64,000 nt of DNA from Antennarius striatus. Taxonomy: Eukaryota > Chordata > Actinopteri > Lophiiformes > Antennariidae. Of the stretch, positions 1 to 15,238 are shown in pieces (positions within the stretch are counted from its first letter, which is position 1; every line of letters begins with the position of its first letter). The stretch is from NCBI RefSeq assembly GCF_040054535.1, contig NC_090784.1, positions 7,530,501 through 7,594,500 of the forward strand, read 5' to 3'. The notes under the pieces were generated by a model. It was not told where the DNA came from and made no database searches. It saw only the letters and a list, made by a program, of their open reading frames with translations. The translations under genes and the position numbers were made by a program.

Positions 1-2263
1 AATAAGGTCAATTATGGTGCAGATGTAGGATTTGAGAAAAGTTGCAAACACAGCATGACACCTGAGTACTGCTCTGTAACTTGAGGGAGGAAAGGAAGAT
101 ATGCTTCATGTGTGCTGACATAAGCACACACACAAACACACAGCCGTAGTGTGTGTGTGTGTGTGTTTCATTATATCTCCCGCAGAGAAGTCACATGCCT
201 CTCCCACGGAGTCATCTGCAGTTACAGCACACCATTTATTAATTCATGATGGGTTGTTGGTGTTCGTACTAATGCAATGCTGAAGCACAATGGAAAGCTA
301 TAATGGGAAGTGAACCTCTTTTCCGTCTCTCCCTATTGAGATTGTCTGCATGCAGTTACACTTTGTGGTTTTGCATGTGTCTAACAGGTGATGCAATTTC
401 GACGAACGTTTAACTGACTAGTTCACTGCAGCAAAGTGACATTGCTCCCATCATGACACAATGAAATGCCTGCATACAGCTAAATAAAAGCTGAGTAAAA
501 GAAATTTTGTAGTTAGCACAAAATGTTTGATTATATTTAACTGGTGTGAGGCTGTATGAATGGTATTTTTTGTTTGGACTCGAAACTATTTAATTTATTT
601 GGATCGGAGAGGCGGGCCAGAAGAGAAAAGATTATGTAATTGGTTAGGCTGCCTGCCAGCTGCACTGGAAAAATACTAAGGAGAGGAGGGAGAAGGGGTG
701 AGTGAAAAGGGGAAGGGCAGGAGGAGTGAGCAGGAGGTGCAGGGACAGGATATGTTGGAGAATAAAAAAACTCAATGACTGACCGTAAGTTAAATTAAGA
801 CCTGAATATAATATGAATAGAAGGTGTGCATATGGGAAAAGAAGTCATTTGGAACCAATTATGTAACTATATGTCCATAAGAGAGCTATAATACTGTGCA
901 GTAGTTAATCTGTGTTCCTCCAAACTAAGTCTTCATTGTCAAAATGTTCTTGGTGTCATAGAGAGGAAAAATGTGTTTATGTGGTGAGGTGTTTGTTTTA
1001 CCAGCAGTGTCCTATCAGAGGTTTTGTCAACAGTCTCTCTGGTTAACTGGTTGTGGGTTATTTTCCACACAGTGGTCTCTATGATGCTCAGGCAGTCCTG
1101 TTCTTGCCCTATCCCATGCAAGGAAAATGGGTCGCGGCACAGAGGGAGGGTTGGCCTGTGTTAAATGAGAGTGGGTAGACAAAGAGTTGCGAGGACAGAC
1201 AAATCGAAGGATGGAGGGGGTTGAATTTTAATCAGTAGTTTAGGTCGAGGGAAGCAAGGGGAGGGGAGAAAAGCTGGGGTGAGAAAGCTCTGGATACACT
1301 GAGGGAAGAATGATGGTAGGTTGAGGTAGAAGAGGTCTGGTGGATGAAAAAAAGTGAGTGAACCAGAGGAAAGAAGTCGGGATGGATGGCTAAGTGGTGG
1401 AAACATAGACATGATGGGGGGTTGGATAAGTGAGTAGCTGCTTGCAGTTCCTCATTAATGAGGATGAAACTGTTCAAGCTTCTGTCTGGCTGGTTGTTCC
1501 TTTATTTGAACCAATCGGAGAAGGATTTGGTTGCACCTCCCTTGTCGTGTGATTCTCAGGGGGCAGTAATCTAAGGCTGGTGGTAAAGGAGATGGGAGGA
1601 TTGGAAAAATATGTGTGCTGGTAACGCTTCAATCCAATGAAGGAATCTTATTACGGTTATCTGGCTACCTTTCGGCCTCCCCGATACCAAAACCAGAGCG
1701 TACTGGTCTGTCGTCTGGTGGCAGGATTGTCCTAAAACATTGATAGAGTTGCTGACTGTGAAGGTGTTGAGTGTTTGATGCTAAATCTGTCTTGGAAGAC
1801 ACTAAGGCAGAAACTATAGCTCAAACATGGGTTTGAATCTCGTATTTGTTTTCTGTTAAGAAAATTAAGTCTCTGTCTGCCATTGACCAATGCCCCACAG
1901 AGTTGCTAGGCCACAGTATGTTAAATACTTGCATACAGGTAGACATACACATATCCACCTGGCTCGTATACAGGTTTTCAATACATCCTGAAGTCATACT
2001 CAAATTTTCACAGCTACAACTTATATAAAATACTTTCTGCACACATCGAAGTTATTAAACTTTTAAATCCCTCAGTTAATGTCACCTCGCCGGTTTGTGT
2101 CCCACCCACCAAAGCCCTCATGTGGCTCCACAGCCCACCCATTGTTTGTCAATTGAGCAGCCACTTTTCTTTGGAAGTTCAAGGACTACAATTCTGTTTA
2201 GTGAGAGAATTAGAGGAAGAATGCTACTTGGCAACAGGAAGGAGAGATCAGAGGAGAGGAAGG

Positions 2264-2312
<49 letters not shown>

Positions 2313-4143
2313 TGCACAATGGGTAACGGTGAGAACCAAGTATAAACTGAAGGCAGACACACAAGATCACCATGGTGATACTTCATTCACACCCCTGTTC
2401 TGTCTATAACTCCTTCACCTTTAGTAACCTTGTTTTGGAGACAAGCAGCAGAGCTCTACCTTCTAAGTCAATGACCACATTGTCCTGTGTGTACACCATG
2501 AACACTCACAGGTGGAGGGGTCACAGCCTCGATACCTTCAGGCGACTGGACAAGTGTGATTGCAGCCATGAGAGGAAAGACAAACATTTATTTCCACTGC
2601 ATCAAAGTCACTGCTGCAAGTGAACAGAGCACAATGACTAGTGAATGAGTTCCATGTGAAAATGGATCCAAGTTGATCGACTTATCGTCCTGTTAGAGTG
2701 TGCGATAGATGGAGTCATGGCTTCATTCATCCTCATCTGGTTGTTCGTTTAGACCGGTTCATATGTTCTTCCCGTCATAAATGCGCCCTACTGATTTGCA
2801 TGTATAAGCTCATAAACACACACACACACACGCACACTCAGATCAGGGGATTACTGTAGTCTTAGACAACCAATGAGTTTCAAGGCCATCACATTGCCTC
2901 TTCTTGTGTTACCTGTGCCTGTCATAGCAGACACACATTAGCTGCAGGTCTGACCAGCATCCTGGTGAGTGCTACTGAGCCGTTTGACTGGGGATGTGGT
3001 ACAGCCTGAAGTTTAATAACCTCTGAGAGACTTCATTGATAGTCCCTTCATTGATACCAAGCTAACGTCCAGTAGCTCTATTTCTTACTTTGACATCCAG
3101 ATCAGTTGTCTTTAACTTAAAAGCTGCATCATGTGAGTTTTTTCACATGTTTCCATCATAAGGGTTGTGCATGATGTGCTAAATGTCTGTTTTTTGAACA
3201 ATCAAACTAGGGTAGCATGTTCTCTCTTCCACCTGTCCTTCTCAATCTTGTACTTCCTGCTGGAGCGCCCCCTGGAGGCAGCATCATTGTTTAAACGGCA
3301 GGGTTCAAAACGTGTAGAAAAAGTCAAAGTATATTCCAGAGTCCTGAATACACAGTAATTCACACGTAAGAAAACATAAATGCAGTTATTTTCCTGAGCC
3401 ACTAGCAGGGTTCACATGACTGTATAGATGAACGACTCTTGACATCAAAGTGCATAGACGGACAAGGACAGCAACGGAGAGGAAGAGGCGGAGCTAGTGA
3501 GAAGATGGAGAAGGTCATTTCCTAGAAAAAGATATGGGCTGGGAGAGTGGGAGGAGGGTAAAGAGGAAGCGTGGAGAGGTGGAAGCAGAACAGTAGAGTT
3601 TAAAGGGAGGATACATAGTTGAACTAAAGCCAGATGTCTGTTCAGTCAGCAGACAAGTCTCTCCCTGTCACACGACTCTGATGACTAAACCTGTTCATGC
3701 ATGCCGACGTCTCCGTACTCCATACTTGTTTCACCAACAACAAACAGTCACACCCACAGTTACAACCTGTTCTTCTGGCTTCAGCCACAGCACACACTTA
3801 GGTTTTCCTTTCCCCCTATGGGTGCTGATGTGTCGCCCCTCCTGCACACTGTGCTGTGAGGCGACCACAGCACAGTGTGCAGATTGACATTAGATTGACA
3901 CACAAACACACACACACACACACACACACACAGGTTGTTGTCAGTGGTTAAGGTAACTGGTTTAAAGCCACCTCACTCTGCGTCCGTGTCCAGTTACATG
4001 CATTTGAGTTGGGGATTGTACTCCTGGTGTGGTGATCTTGAATGTCCTTTAAACGGAAGGCATTTTGTCACATTTTGTTGTGCTCTTTTACTGATTGGTT
4101 GTCTGTTACTTTCATCTGATGATTGTTTTTCCTCTGTCAACAG
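1..4143. other. Intergenic and 5' flank of gapdhs
   Basis: I see no convincing coding exon here. The open frames present are short and have no family motif. The stretch contains several TG/CA tracts (about 151-168, 2267-2309, 2817-2832 and 3901-3932). A splice acceptor at 4141-4143 means the first coding exon of gapdhs begins with untranslated bases, so at least one noncoding 5' exon must lie upstream in this region. A likely place is around 3590-3680, but nothing in the sequence fixes it. Confidence 0.5.
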
Positions 4144-4168
4144 ATACAACCCCAACCTAACAGCAACC

Positions 4169-7213
<3,045 letters not shown>

Positions 7214-7585
7214 ACAATTCCTGTCCCAAGAGGATGCCAGCAAAGGGACCACGCAACCATCCTCCCACACCTTCTTTTACACATAAGTCCTATCCATAGC
7301 ATCACAGTCCTTAGCTCTACTACCGTATATGTAGGCAGCAGCAACAGTTGTGCGAGTGCTCCGAGTTTATCTGCTTTTTCCTTTTATGACGAGACGATCG
7401 GTCAGTGACAGTATTTGTGTCCGTGTGCCCCTCTCCACCTTCCACTGCCACTTTAGATGTGTTGATGTTGCTCAGTACTGTTGAAACTACTGTATCCATC
7501 TTGTTGCTGTGTTTCAAAGGCTCAATCACCAGTGGAAAGAGGAGGCTGAGAGGTAGAGCTACTTCAAGAGTAAGGAAATTAAAAA

Positions 7586-7591
7586 AATAAA
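7586..7591 (+). terminator. Poly(A) signal of gapdhs
   Basis: AATAAA lies 373 nt downstream of the gapdhs stop codon, within an A-rich stretch and followed by a T/G-rich downstream region around 7608-7632. This is the first canonical signal after the stop. Confidence 0.55.
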
Positions 7592-7784
7592 ATTTGAAAA
7601 ACCACTTATGGTCATGTTGTCATCTTTTTATGATTACTATGTTGTGCAAAGCAACGTATGAAAAGACAAATCAAAATATAACCAGAAACATCAGAACATA
7701 TATTATCAATTAACATTGATACTTTTTGGTAGTGTTTTGTTATAAAGGTCATAATTTAAAAGACCAGAAACTAATTTATGGACA

Positions 7785-7925
7785 AACAAAGCTGTTTAAA
7801 GCTTTTCAGAACTGAAGTAGCCTCTTGGATGAGAGGCGAAGCGTCTTCAAGAAACTTTCTTAAAGTCCAGTGGATTGATTTAAGCAGCTTTGTTTAACCA
7901 TGACCTGGATAACAGAACCTACAGA
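7785..7925 (+). repeat. Dispersed repeat, copy 1 (shared with 62505-62665)
   Basis: This segment contains the blocks 'cctcttggatgagaggcg', 'gtcttcaagaaactttct', 'aaagtccagtggattg' and 'aaccatgacctggataac', which recur in the same order at 62505-62665. The block around CTCTTGGATGAGAGG is itself a small inverted repeat. No coding potential. The element family is not identified here. Confidence 0.6.
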
Positions 7926-10900
7926 CATAATTTGTGGACAGAAAAAGTCCTTTGAAATTATTACATGAAGGTATCTGGGTAGCAGACACAGCAGAATAAC
8001 CTTGGTCCTTTTAACACCACCTGCAGCAGGAGGATGAGACTCAAAGGGAAAAGTGTAACTGGTCTCCTAGGAGAGGTGATGAAGTGAGTCCTCTGAGCCC
8101 CGTGTAGTTTCTGCTCAGACGCTGGCAGGAAAAGATGAAGCAGTCTGACCGCAGCCAGCGCTCACCAGCGGCTACAGTAAGATTCAGACTGCACACGACT
8201 TCCTAATATAGAGATAATTCCCCCTCAGCTGCTTCCTGCCATGGCTGCTTTTCTCTAAGAGAAACTGCCATGGAGTGATTTTTGATGCAGCGCCACCTAG
8301 TGTACTGCTGTGGAGCACTGCAAACCGTTGGAACAGGTTTTATACTGGATCGCCTGTAAGCATCGATTGAGACCATTTGCCTGTTAACTGATTTGTCCAC
8401 CCAAGCATGGAGAGTAGACTGTTTAAATGGGAAACATTGGAATCTGCTGCAGAGGAACTGAGGCTTTCACTGCACCACACATGGTGGATTTGAACCAACT
8501 TTATCCTTCCTTATTTCATCTGTCCTGAAAAAAAGTACTTGTTAATGCAACTTAAAGCTGACTTAAGTTTGACTCACATATAAGTTCCCCTTCTGAGTGT
8601 TTCAAGTTCAAATGTGACTCAGCTTTAATATAACATGCTATTATGTACTTCAGCTATTCTGTTGCAAGAACATTCTATTGGGTAGAAAAAAAGATTTAAG
8701 GCTAGAAGAGAAATAACTTCAGAGATAAACAAAATTACTGTGATAAAGTAAAGGATAGACATGTCAGTATTATCGATAATAAAGAAATGTGAACAATAAA
8801 TACCGAACAGCTGAACACAAACAAATAGTTAAATAGTTTCAATGGGAGAATGTGCTGTGCTGTGAATACTGTGGTTCATACGTGGCGGCAGATTAAAAAT
8901 AACCCTCCAAGTTCAGACTTGTAATGTTCTTCTATCAGTGAATGTAGACAAGTTCAGACAGCTACAATTTATTTTTTTCATCATTGGAATTAAAGTTGTA
9001 ATCCGCACAGCTTTCATGAAAAACCCAATCGTATCGTCTGCATTCTTTCAGAAACCATCACATCGAATGAAGTTTAAAAAAAAATAAAAATTTAATCTTG
9101 GGTGGAACAGTAGCGCTGTCGCCACACAGCAAGGCAGGTCCGGGTTCAAATCACGCTCTGTGTGGAGTTTACATGTTCTACCCGTGTCTGTGTGGGTTCT
9201 CTCCGGGTTCTCTGGCCGGTCAAAGGGAAAAACAACCTCAAGATGACCAGATTCCTCCGTCTCATGGCTGATTTCGGCTTTCAAACTGTCTTCACTGTAG
9301 AGAAATGTAAGGTTTCATCACTGATAAACTGGACAGAGGCAAAGCTACTGCCAGAAGCACCACATGGACTTGGTTGTGTTGAAGGCAGTGATTGGTTTTG
9401 TCCATTTGTAATAAATGTGTCTGGTGGTGGAATTAATATAAAGTTGGTCACTGACAAATAATTTTAGGTTGCTTTCATCATCTTGAAATACATATACTGT
9501 TGCTAAGCAGCGGGTTTGTTTCAGAAATAGAGATGGGAGCTGAGAAGGTGACACAACAAAGATTATTAGTTGGTTCAATGTGTAGTATTGATCACCAGAC
9601 AAAATATAATAGGCACTAAGATAGCTGGAAAAGTCATACAGTATTTTGAGATCACTTCAAAGTGCAACAGCAAAATGAGTTCTAAAGACTTTGAGCTGGT
9701 TTTCTGATGACAGCTGGTGTAGAAAATGAGAACAAGACAGGGGGCACTGCACCACTGCAGAGAGGAGGAAACTTCTGGATCCTTCAGGCCCATAGAAACC
9801 TCACCTCCTGATCCCCGGCCAAAACTCCACTTGCAATGTAAATATCAGGATCTACAGCTGGAAAAGTCTGAAAATGTGTGCTGGCTTTTTCCACATTGAC
9901 AAATAAGGTCAATTGTACTGGGTGATATATCAAACAGTTCAACCACAGTTACTGTATGTTCCCTTCCCTTGCAGTTAATCTTGAAGAAATAAAATTAAGT
10001 GCGATCATCATCTAAATACCACTGTGGAAATGTTTTGCTTTTCCAGCTGTTTTACATTGGGGTCGAAGACTTATCCAGTTGTGAGGTGACCATGTTTAAT
10101 TGTCACATTCAGAAAAGAACTGTGGCCGTGATTCAAGGTGGACGAGTCAGTCTATCAACTTCACCACTTCACAAAACTATCTAGGAAAATCTATAGAGTC
10201 CCTGCATTACCTAGTCTTTTGTTACTGTCATTTACTTTTCACCTGATTTTTCAAGTCATGTTATTATATCTCTTCCTATTTGCTGGACGCTGTGGTACAA
10301 CAGAAACTTAAATTAACTAGAGCAAATTATGATGGTCTTAATTTAGAAGTTAGTTATTATCAATAAAATAATTGGTTTTGTGTCCCTGGATTGGAGTGAG
10401 CTGAAGTTTCTAACTCATCAAAAATTCTGTCCCTCACAACAAAGATTAGTGTACTTCAACATCTCCATGAGTACGGGTGACAAAAGCAAATTGAAGAAGT
10501 ATCTGTTCTGCAATAACACACATTTTGTTTGTTTTTGCAGAACAGGTACTTCCCTCAGACTTGATCAATTACTGAGAATAAGACCACAAATGAAGTCTGT
10601 GTAGATTCTCTGTCATCCAGGTCAATAAGTCACTGGACTTGAGTCAAAGTTGAGAGCTGGTTCACCTTTCATCAAAGAGACTTCTTTAGTTCAGGACTGT
10701 GGTTCCAGGTCGTGGTAATCGTCTGGTCTTCAGCCTCTTATCGGGTCAGGGGTCACGTTGGAGCCAATCCCAGCTGACCACGGGTGAGAACGTTCACAAA
10801 TTCAAAATATATGAATACACTACAAAAATCTGTAAAAATGCCAATTCAAAAAATAGTACAATTTTCGTACTACAGTATTTATATTTATTTTAGTACTGTT

Positions 10901-11080
10901 TTCGGAGAAATAATCAGAGTTAATTATTTTTAACATGGATTTTATTTCAACACAGGCTGATTATTTTAAATTTGTTTTCATTCCTTTTTTAATGTCATTA
11001 TAATTATTAGACACCTTTTGACGTTAATGTATGGGAATATCGCTCACTATTCCCCACGTACTTTCCTTTTATTTCTCGTC
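7926..11080. other. Intergenic, gapdhs to tmem147
   Basis: No supported gene. The region holds a truncated SINE at 9095-9230 and, near 10733-10790, a short stretch resembling the 3' end of the same SINE class in reverse orientation. The rest is AT-rich unique-looking sequence with no recognisable domains in either strand. Confidence 0.5.
9095..9230 (+). mobile_element. Truncated tRNA-derived SINE (5' part)
   Basis: The tRNA-like head 'agcgctgtcgccacacagca' is followed by a B-box-like GGGTTCAAATC and the body 'gtgtgggttctctccgggtt'. These match the fuller copy at 49006-49345. The copy breaks off after 'ctctggccggtc'. Confidence 0.7.
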
Positions 11081-11299
11081 AGGTGTGGACGCTGGACTGG
11101 AGGCGCCGGAGGGACAGCGTCTTAATGAAACATGGAAGATCGTCTTCAACATGTAAATTAACCAGGGCTATAAACAGTGGTATAAAAATAGGTTTGTGAC
11201 AGCGGAAGAAGCGGGTACTGAAGATGAATGAAATCAATTACTGTATAAAAATAGTTATCACGTGTTACCTTAAATTAATTCCGTAAATACTATCACAGG

Positions 11300-11450
11300 T
11301 TCCTACCGAGAACCTAGTCGGAAGTAATCGGAGACATTTCGAGGTTGTACTAAATCTACTTCCGTTTGTCATTTAGCGAGTCAACCATCTGCTTCTCCAC
11401 AGCTCGTCGGGCCGCTAGAGCTGATACTGGAAGGTTCTGTGTTACTTATA
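11300..11450 (+). promoter_or_regulatory. Probable promoter/5' UTR region of tmem147
   Basis: Two ETS-type motifs are present (GGAAGT near 11320 and ACTTCCG near 11358), followed by a locally GC-richer stretch with CGTCGGGCC. The first coding exon of tmem147 starts with an acceptor at 11996, so an untranslated exon must lie upstream and this is the best candidate. A second GC-richer stretch lies at 11085-11125. The start site itself cannot be fixed from sequence. Confidence 0.35.
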
Positions 11451-12016
11451 ATCTTATTGTGTTTTATTTTCCAACTTTACGGGAGTCCGCTCTATGCTAA
11501 AAGTCGACAGAAATCAGTTATCACCCCGTTAAAGACAAACTAGCGTGTCTGCACTTGAGACGGCATACTAGCTAAACAAGCTAGCATGCAGATTATTGAA
11601 TTAATTTATTTAATGGCTGTATACTGTATATAATTAAAGAGGTGACAAATTACACACGTTTGCCATTTTAATTGTCGATGGTGGACTTGTTGCGTTGAAG
11701 ATGTTAGCCGGTTACGTTGGTTTATACTTCTAATGACTACAGCTTTCATTGAAACAAACATGTAAAATCTAGAATCACTATGAATATGATCTGGATAAAT
11801 ATATTTTGATTTAAGTCTTTAGCTTCTAAAATATTTACTGTTTTTTGGGGGGGAATTTAAGGTCCTATTTGCAGCTATTGAAAGGACAAAATTCAAAGTG
11901 TCAATTTGGCCTCTGAATGGGAAGGGTTTGATAATCTGCTGAGGTTGGCTGATATTTTATTGCTCTGTTTTTCCAACTCTGTCTCTTTTTCAACAGGAAG
12001 CTGACCTTTTGGCATC

Positions 12017-14606
12017 ATGACACTGTTTCACTTTGGGAACTGCTTTGCCCTGGCATATTTCCCCTACTTCATAACATACAAGTGCAGTGGCCTGTAAGTG
12101 TCTGTTTGAATCAGTCTATAAATATATATGTTGTGTGATTATCTGACCAATCATTGGCAGTGAAGTAATATTTTTTTTTATTTAGTTTTTGTAAAGCTAT
12201 TTTGTATTTTGACATTAGTAGCAGTTTTCTTTCTTATTCCTCTACTAGAGCAGCGTATGCTAGGCTCAAAGAAGTCTGTTAATAATCAGCTTAGTACTTT
12301 CAGAGGTTTTGGAGGGGGCTGACTAGTGAATTTGGCATCACCTTTAACATTTTACCTATGGACTGTGTTTGACATGTAGATCAGAGTACAATGCTTTCTG
12401 GAGATGTGTTCAGGCTGGAGCGACCTACCTCTTTGTCCAGCTTTGTAAGGTCAGTGATTTTTGCTAATTATATATGCTGATAATATATAATAGTTATATG
12501 AAGGCTGATGTCATTCTGATGCCAGTAGCGTCCTTGTATTTCAAAGTGTTTAGCCACAGTTTCTGTCTTTTCTTTCAGATGCTATTCTTGGCTACATTTT
12601 TCCCCACATGGGAGGGAGGAGCTGGAATTTATGACTTTGTAGGGGTGAGTATTTTTTCATTTTACGATTACAGTAATCCCTCGTTTATTCGTGCTTCAAG
12701 ATGCACAGCTTTACTACATTGAGGATTTGTAGTAGGTCACGTGATACCATACGTGCATGCTATTAGCTGACAGCATCCGTGTGTGCACTGCGTTCCGAGA
12801 CTCATGGAACGCAGCACACTTCCAGGTATTAAAGTTTTCTTTAATACAAAAGTGTTTTAAAGTGTGAGAAAAATTAATAGAGGGTGGTTTAATGTCAGTA
12901 CAGGGTGGGTTCATAAACGTTCAAATTACTGTAAATGATAAAATAGTTCGTCGCTATATCGTGGAATTTCGTTTTTCAAGGGTGGTCCAGGAACGCATTA
13001 ACCGCGAGGAATGAGGGATCACTGCATCAGAAAGAAAGAAAGACATGCTTTGTCAGACTTCGACAGTTATCGATGCCATCCTCCATAGGCAGCTGTAATG
13101 CTGTATGTGTGTGTGTGTGTCCCAGGAGTTTATGAAAGCAACAGTGGACCTGGCAGACCTGTTGGGTCTCCATCTTGTCATGTCTCGCAATGCTGGTAAA
13201 GGAGAGTACAAGATTATGGTGGCTGCCATGGGTTGGGCAACAGCAGAACTCGTCATGTCAAGGTAAGCAGTAATAATATTCCTGCAGAAGTAATAATTGT
13301 TCTACTTTGTACAAATGAATGCTGACCGGCACTGCTTGTGTTCTGCTGATCTATAGGTGTCTTCCTCTCTGGGTGGGAGCCAGAGGCATTGAGTTTGACT
13401 GGAAATACATCCAGATGAGCTTTGACTCTAACATAAGTTTGGTACGTTGTTGGCCTCATTTGCAACGGTTGTGAGTTTCCTGTTCTGAATTTCTGTCTGT
13501 TGTCATTTACTGAAGTATTTTCCAAATCGCCTCCCTCCATTATTTTTTCAGAATTGCATTATATTTTTTCCTCTTTTTCACTCAAAAAAATGATTTTTAA
13601 AATGCTTCATTTTTAATTTAATTTATGCCTTTTTATTACATTACCATCACAACGGTAATATACATGTTTGATGGAATGAAGATTGAACAATTTAAGACCA
13701 GCAATTATCTTTATGTTTATTATTCTTGAATGTTGACAGGTCCATTATATTGCCATGGCAGCAGTAGTGTGGATGTTCACACGATATGACCTTCCTAAGA
13801 GCTTCAGGCTTCCTGTTACTGTGCTGTTGGCTCTGTGTGTCTACAAGGCCTTCTTAATGGAGTAAGTCTGATTTTACTCGCGCTCCTACACTCACTACAG
13901 TACAGACACACTGTAGCTTTTTCGTGCTTAAATTAACTGCAGTAATAGAAATAGTCAAAAAAGGTGATGATTTAATCATGGAGCATTAGAGGTGTGTGTT
14001 TCATTTCAGCAGAGCAAGGCTTGATGTTTTTTTCTTCCTGCTAAGTTGGGCTGACCATATAGATGTAGTTTATAACTGATGGTCCAAGAAGATATTTTTT
14101 TAAACTTATAGTCTATCATAACTTTCAGGAACAAAATTGGCAAGTGAATTTCCAAAATACTAAACTGCTTTTTCAGGACAAATTCACTTCAATTTGAAAA
14201 CCTCTGAATAAGATAAAACATTTACTTTGTAAAGAAGAGGAGGTGAGTGATGGAGATGCTCATGTGGAGTGGTGCTGCTTGGCGAGGGTTGCAGCAGAAA
14301 GGGGCATGGGCGTCCATGTCTGCAGTCACATGACCCAAATAAGAGGTTGTTGTTTTGACAATGCAGGTGTCTGCTCTATATCCAAGTATGTAATTAAATT
14401 GACATAAATCTGGGGCTCTGATGTTTCATGCTTCCCTTATTTGGCTGTTAATATTTTCCTTGTGTGCTTCCCTCTGTGTCTCCAGGTTATTTGTCCATGT
14501 CTTTGTATTGGGCAGTTGGACGGTGCTGTTGGTGAAGGCTGTACTGACCGGTGCCATCTCTCTCTGCTCCCTGTTTCTCTTTGTCACACTCGTCCACAGC
14601 AACTAA
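12017..14606 (+). CDS. tmem147: Transmembrane protein 147 (7 coding exons)
   Basis: TMEM147 is a small multipass ER membrane protein. It is known as a core part of the Nicalin-NOMO (back-of-Sec61) complex that assists multipass protein insertion at ribosome-bound translocons. Coding exons: 12017-12093, 12380-12449, 12579-12644, 13126-13262, 13357-13441, 13740-13861 and 14486-14606, giving 678 nt and 225 aa, against 224 aa in mammals. Recognisable stretches are [18 protein letters not shown] at the start, FFPTWEGG in exon 3, [13 protein letters not shown] in exon 4 and [16 protein letters not shown] in exon 5. Hydrophobic helices are spread throughout and the C-terminus ends in VHSN. Exon 4 is preceded by a TG repeat instead of a normal pyrimidine tract. 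Intron 3 contains a Tigger-like MITE. It follows gapdhs on the same strand, as in human. Confidence 0.95.
12671..13024 (+). mobile_element. Tigger/mariner-like MITE, copy 2, in tmem147 intron 3
   Basis: The element begins CAGTAATCCCTCG after TA (12669-12670) and ends GAGGGATCACTG, giving terminal inverted repeats. The right-hand TA appears mutated to CA. It is 354 bp and the longer relative of copy 1 at 6511-6780, in reverse orientation. It is noncoding. Confidence 0.7.
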
Positions 14607-15232
14607 TTAAAACTCAACACCCTGGTTCAGCCTTCAACAGTCTGTCTGGGTCAGATGGGACCGGGGTCATCACAAATCAGAAAAGACTCCTAATACCATT
14701 TCCATCTTGCTGTCACACCAAAAACAGCTGAGAAACTCTAGTAGTTGGACTGATCTGATGGACTAAGCAGGCTGATGGATGAGCGACCATGACTCAGGGT
14801 TTGACTGGCCTGTATGGAAACATGTAGTAAGGTTGAAGCTTTGATTTCTATCAGTCCAGGTTAAAACTAGAGGAGGAGTTTGGACATCAATGGCTTTCAT
14901 AAGTAATTAGCTTATCTAAGCTGTTTTGGTTTTGTTAAAGAGTAAATGTTGTATCAGTGCAACCGTGCAAGAATTGATTTAATTCCATCTTTTTTTCTAT
15001 GTGTTAGCTTAGCGTGGATGATTAGATTATATTAAGTGAATTTAAAACAAATGGTTCATTGTGCTGCACATTTGAGCAGTTTATTTATATGCAAATGAAT
15101 ATAACAAGTACAGTAGTTAAAACAATCATAGGAGGACCTTTAGAACTGTTGGTGAAACTGTATGAAACTGAATGCTGTTAACACTCAGCACCATGGCTAA
15201 GATGTTGACTTTTAAGCATCTGTGATATTGAC

Positions 15233-15238
15233 AATAAA
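15233..15238 (+). terminator. Poly(A) signal of tmem147
   Basis: AATAAA sits in 'gacaataaagtcattg', 627 nt after the stop codon, followed by a T-rich stretch (15243-15265). Confidence 0.6.

Noticed and set aside
2118..2409. Open frames rich in CV/HT across the TG microsatellite
   Set aside because: The frames come from translation of the dinucleotide repeat in several phases. The flanks show no motif or splice logic.
3681..3887. 68-codon frame upstream of gapdhs as a first exon
   Set aside because: GAPDH family length and the acceptor at 4143 fix the start at 4169. No donor joins this frame in phase.
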